Origin: Bacteroidia bacterium
Lineage (GTDB): Bacteria; Bacteroidota; Bacteroidia; Flavobacteriales; Flavobacteriaceae
Length of the DNA stretch: 6,721 nt
Reading direction: 5' to 3'
Assembly: GCA_018679315.1 (NCBI GenBank)
Contig: JAHHLF010000016.1
Coordinates: 1 to 6,721 of the forward strand
Shown here: one piece after another, positions 6,287-6,721 of the stretch
Layout: each line of letters starts with the position of its first letter
Numbering within the stretch: position 1 is the first letter of the stretch
Notes under the pieces: model-generated
Seen by the model: only the letters and a program-made list of their open reading frames with translations
Database searches by the model: none
What the model was told of the DNA's origin: nothing
Translations under genes and position numbers: made by a program

Positions 6287-6721
6287 AGATCTATAAGTTT
6301 GGAGGAGCATCAGTAAAGGATGCGATCGGAGTTCGGAATCTACATCAGGTTCTTAAAGAATCCGGCACTCAAAATATCCTATTGGTTGTATCGGCTATGG
6401 GGAAGACAACAAACGCCATGGAGGAAGTTGTCGGTGCGAAAGGCGAGAAGGCTAGGGAGGAAGCGATACAGTTTGTCTATGATTATCACAGAGGGATACT
6501 TTCAGCACTTTTTGATTCCGATCATGCCATCTTTGGTGAAATAGATGCGCGTTTTGATCAAATGCGAACCACTCTGGAGACACATGCCGATTCTAAATAC
6601 AATTTTCTGTATGACCAGGTGGTATCATTCGGGGAACTACTCTCTACTCAGATCATTAGCGCATATTTAAACCAGGAAAGTATTCAAAATACCTGGATAG
6701 ATATCAGGGAGATCATTGAAA
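6283..6721 (+). CDS. lysC: Aspartate kinase (aspartokinase), N-terminal part, cut by window end
   Basis: The first 146 codons of an aspartokinase are present and the frame is open at the right edge. The enzyme phosphorylates L-aspartate with ATP, the first step toward lysine, diaminopimelate, threonine and methionine. Diagnostic motifs are YKFGGASVKDA (4-14, phosphate-binding Lys5 and Gly7-Gly8), VVSAMGKTTNAME (35-47, Ser37 and Thr42-Thr43 region) and QVVSFGELLSTQI (112-124, with Glu118 the expected aspartate-binding residue). The ACT regulatory domains, and any fusion to homoserine dehydrogenase, would lie beyond the window, so a monofunctional enzyme cannot be confirmed. The ATG shares bases with the stop of the preceding acetyltransferase gene (ATGA). 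A purine-rich GGAAAGA lies 3-4 bases before it but is too close for a standard ribosome-binding site, so coupling to upstream translation is likely. The symbol lysC is by family. Confidence 0.95.
   Translation, partial: MKIYKFGGASVKDAIGVRNLHQVLKESGTQNILLVVSAMGKTTNAMEEVVGAKGEKAREEAIQFVYDYHRGILSALFDSDHAIFGEIDARFDQMRTTLETHADSKYNFLYDQVVSFGELLSTQIISAYLNQESIQNTWIDIREIIE

Noticed and set aside
6320..6544. Plus-strand 74-codon open frame
   Set aside because: It overlaps the aspartokinase gene in another frame; the aspartokinase frame carries the conserved kinase motifs and starts at the ATGA overlap.

Overview
The window looks like chromosomal housekeeping and DNA-repair sequence from a member of the Bacteroidota, most likely the family Flavobacteriaceae. 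Three things point there: the Lhr-type helicase/PdeM pair has the flavobacterial form, start codons lack Shine-Dalgarno sequences and have A/T-rich leaders, and several upstream regions carry matches to the Bacteroidota -7 promoter element TAnnTTTG. Genus cannot be decided from this sequence. Coding density is very high. The longest non-coding stretch is about 170 bp, and no RNA genes, insertion sequences, CRISPR arrays or long repeats were seen.

Left block (1-4089, all minus strand, read right to left): an 821-residue Lhr-type DEXH helicase, then a 211-residue PdeM-type metallophosphoesterase, then a PLP-dependent class-V aminotransferase-fold enzyme whose C-terminus runs off the left edge. 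Gaps are 29 and 7 bp, so the three genes are probably one transcription unit. The first two belong to the 'ligase-associated DNA damage response' set (helicase, phosphoesterase, exonuclease, ATP-dependent ligase). The ligase and exonuclease are not in this window.

Middle block (4090-5697): a short intergenic region with divergent promoters separates the helicase from a plus-strand TerB-like protein of 141 residues. That gene converges on class I fructose-1,6-bisphosphatase (fbp, minus strand, gluconeogenesis), with only 3 bp between the two stop codons.

Right block (5698-6721): a 106-bp intergenic region separates fbp from a plus-strand pair, a GNAT N-acetyltransferase resembling SSAT/thialysine acetyltransferases and an aspartate kinase cut by the right edge. 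The two overlap by ATGA and are probably translationally coupled. The kinase opens the lysine/threonine/methionine (aspartate-family) pathway.

Nothing here is clearly a new system. The most thought-provoking points are the repair pair without its ligase and exonuclease partners, the aminotransferase attached to the end of that operon, and the tight coupling of an SSAT-like acetyltransferase to aspartokinase.
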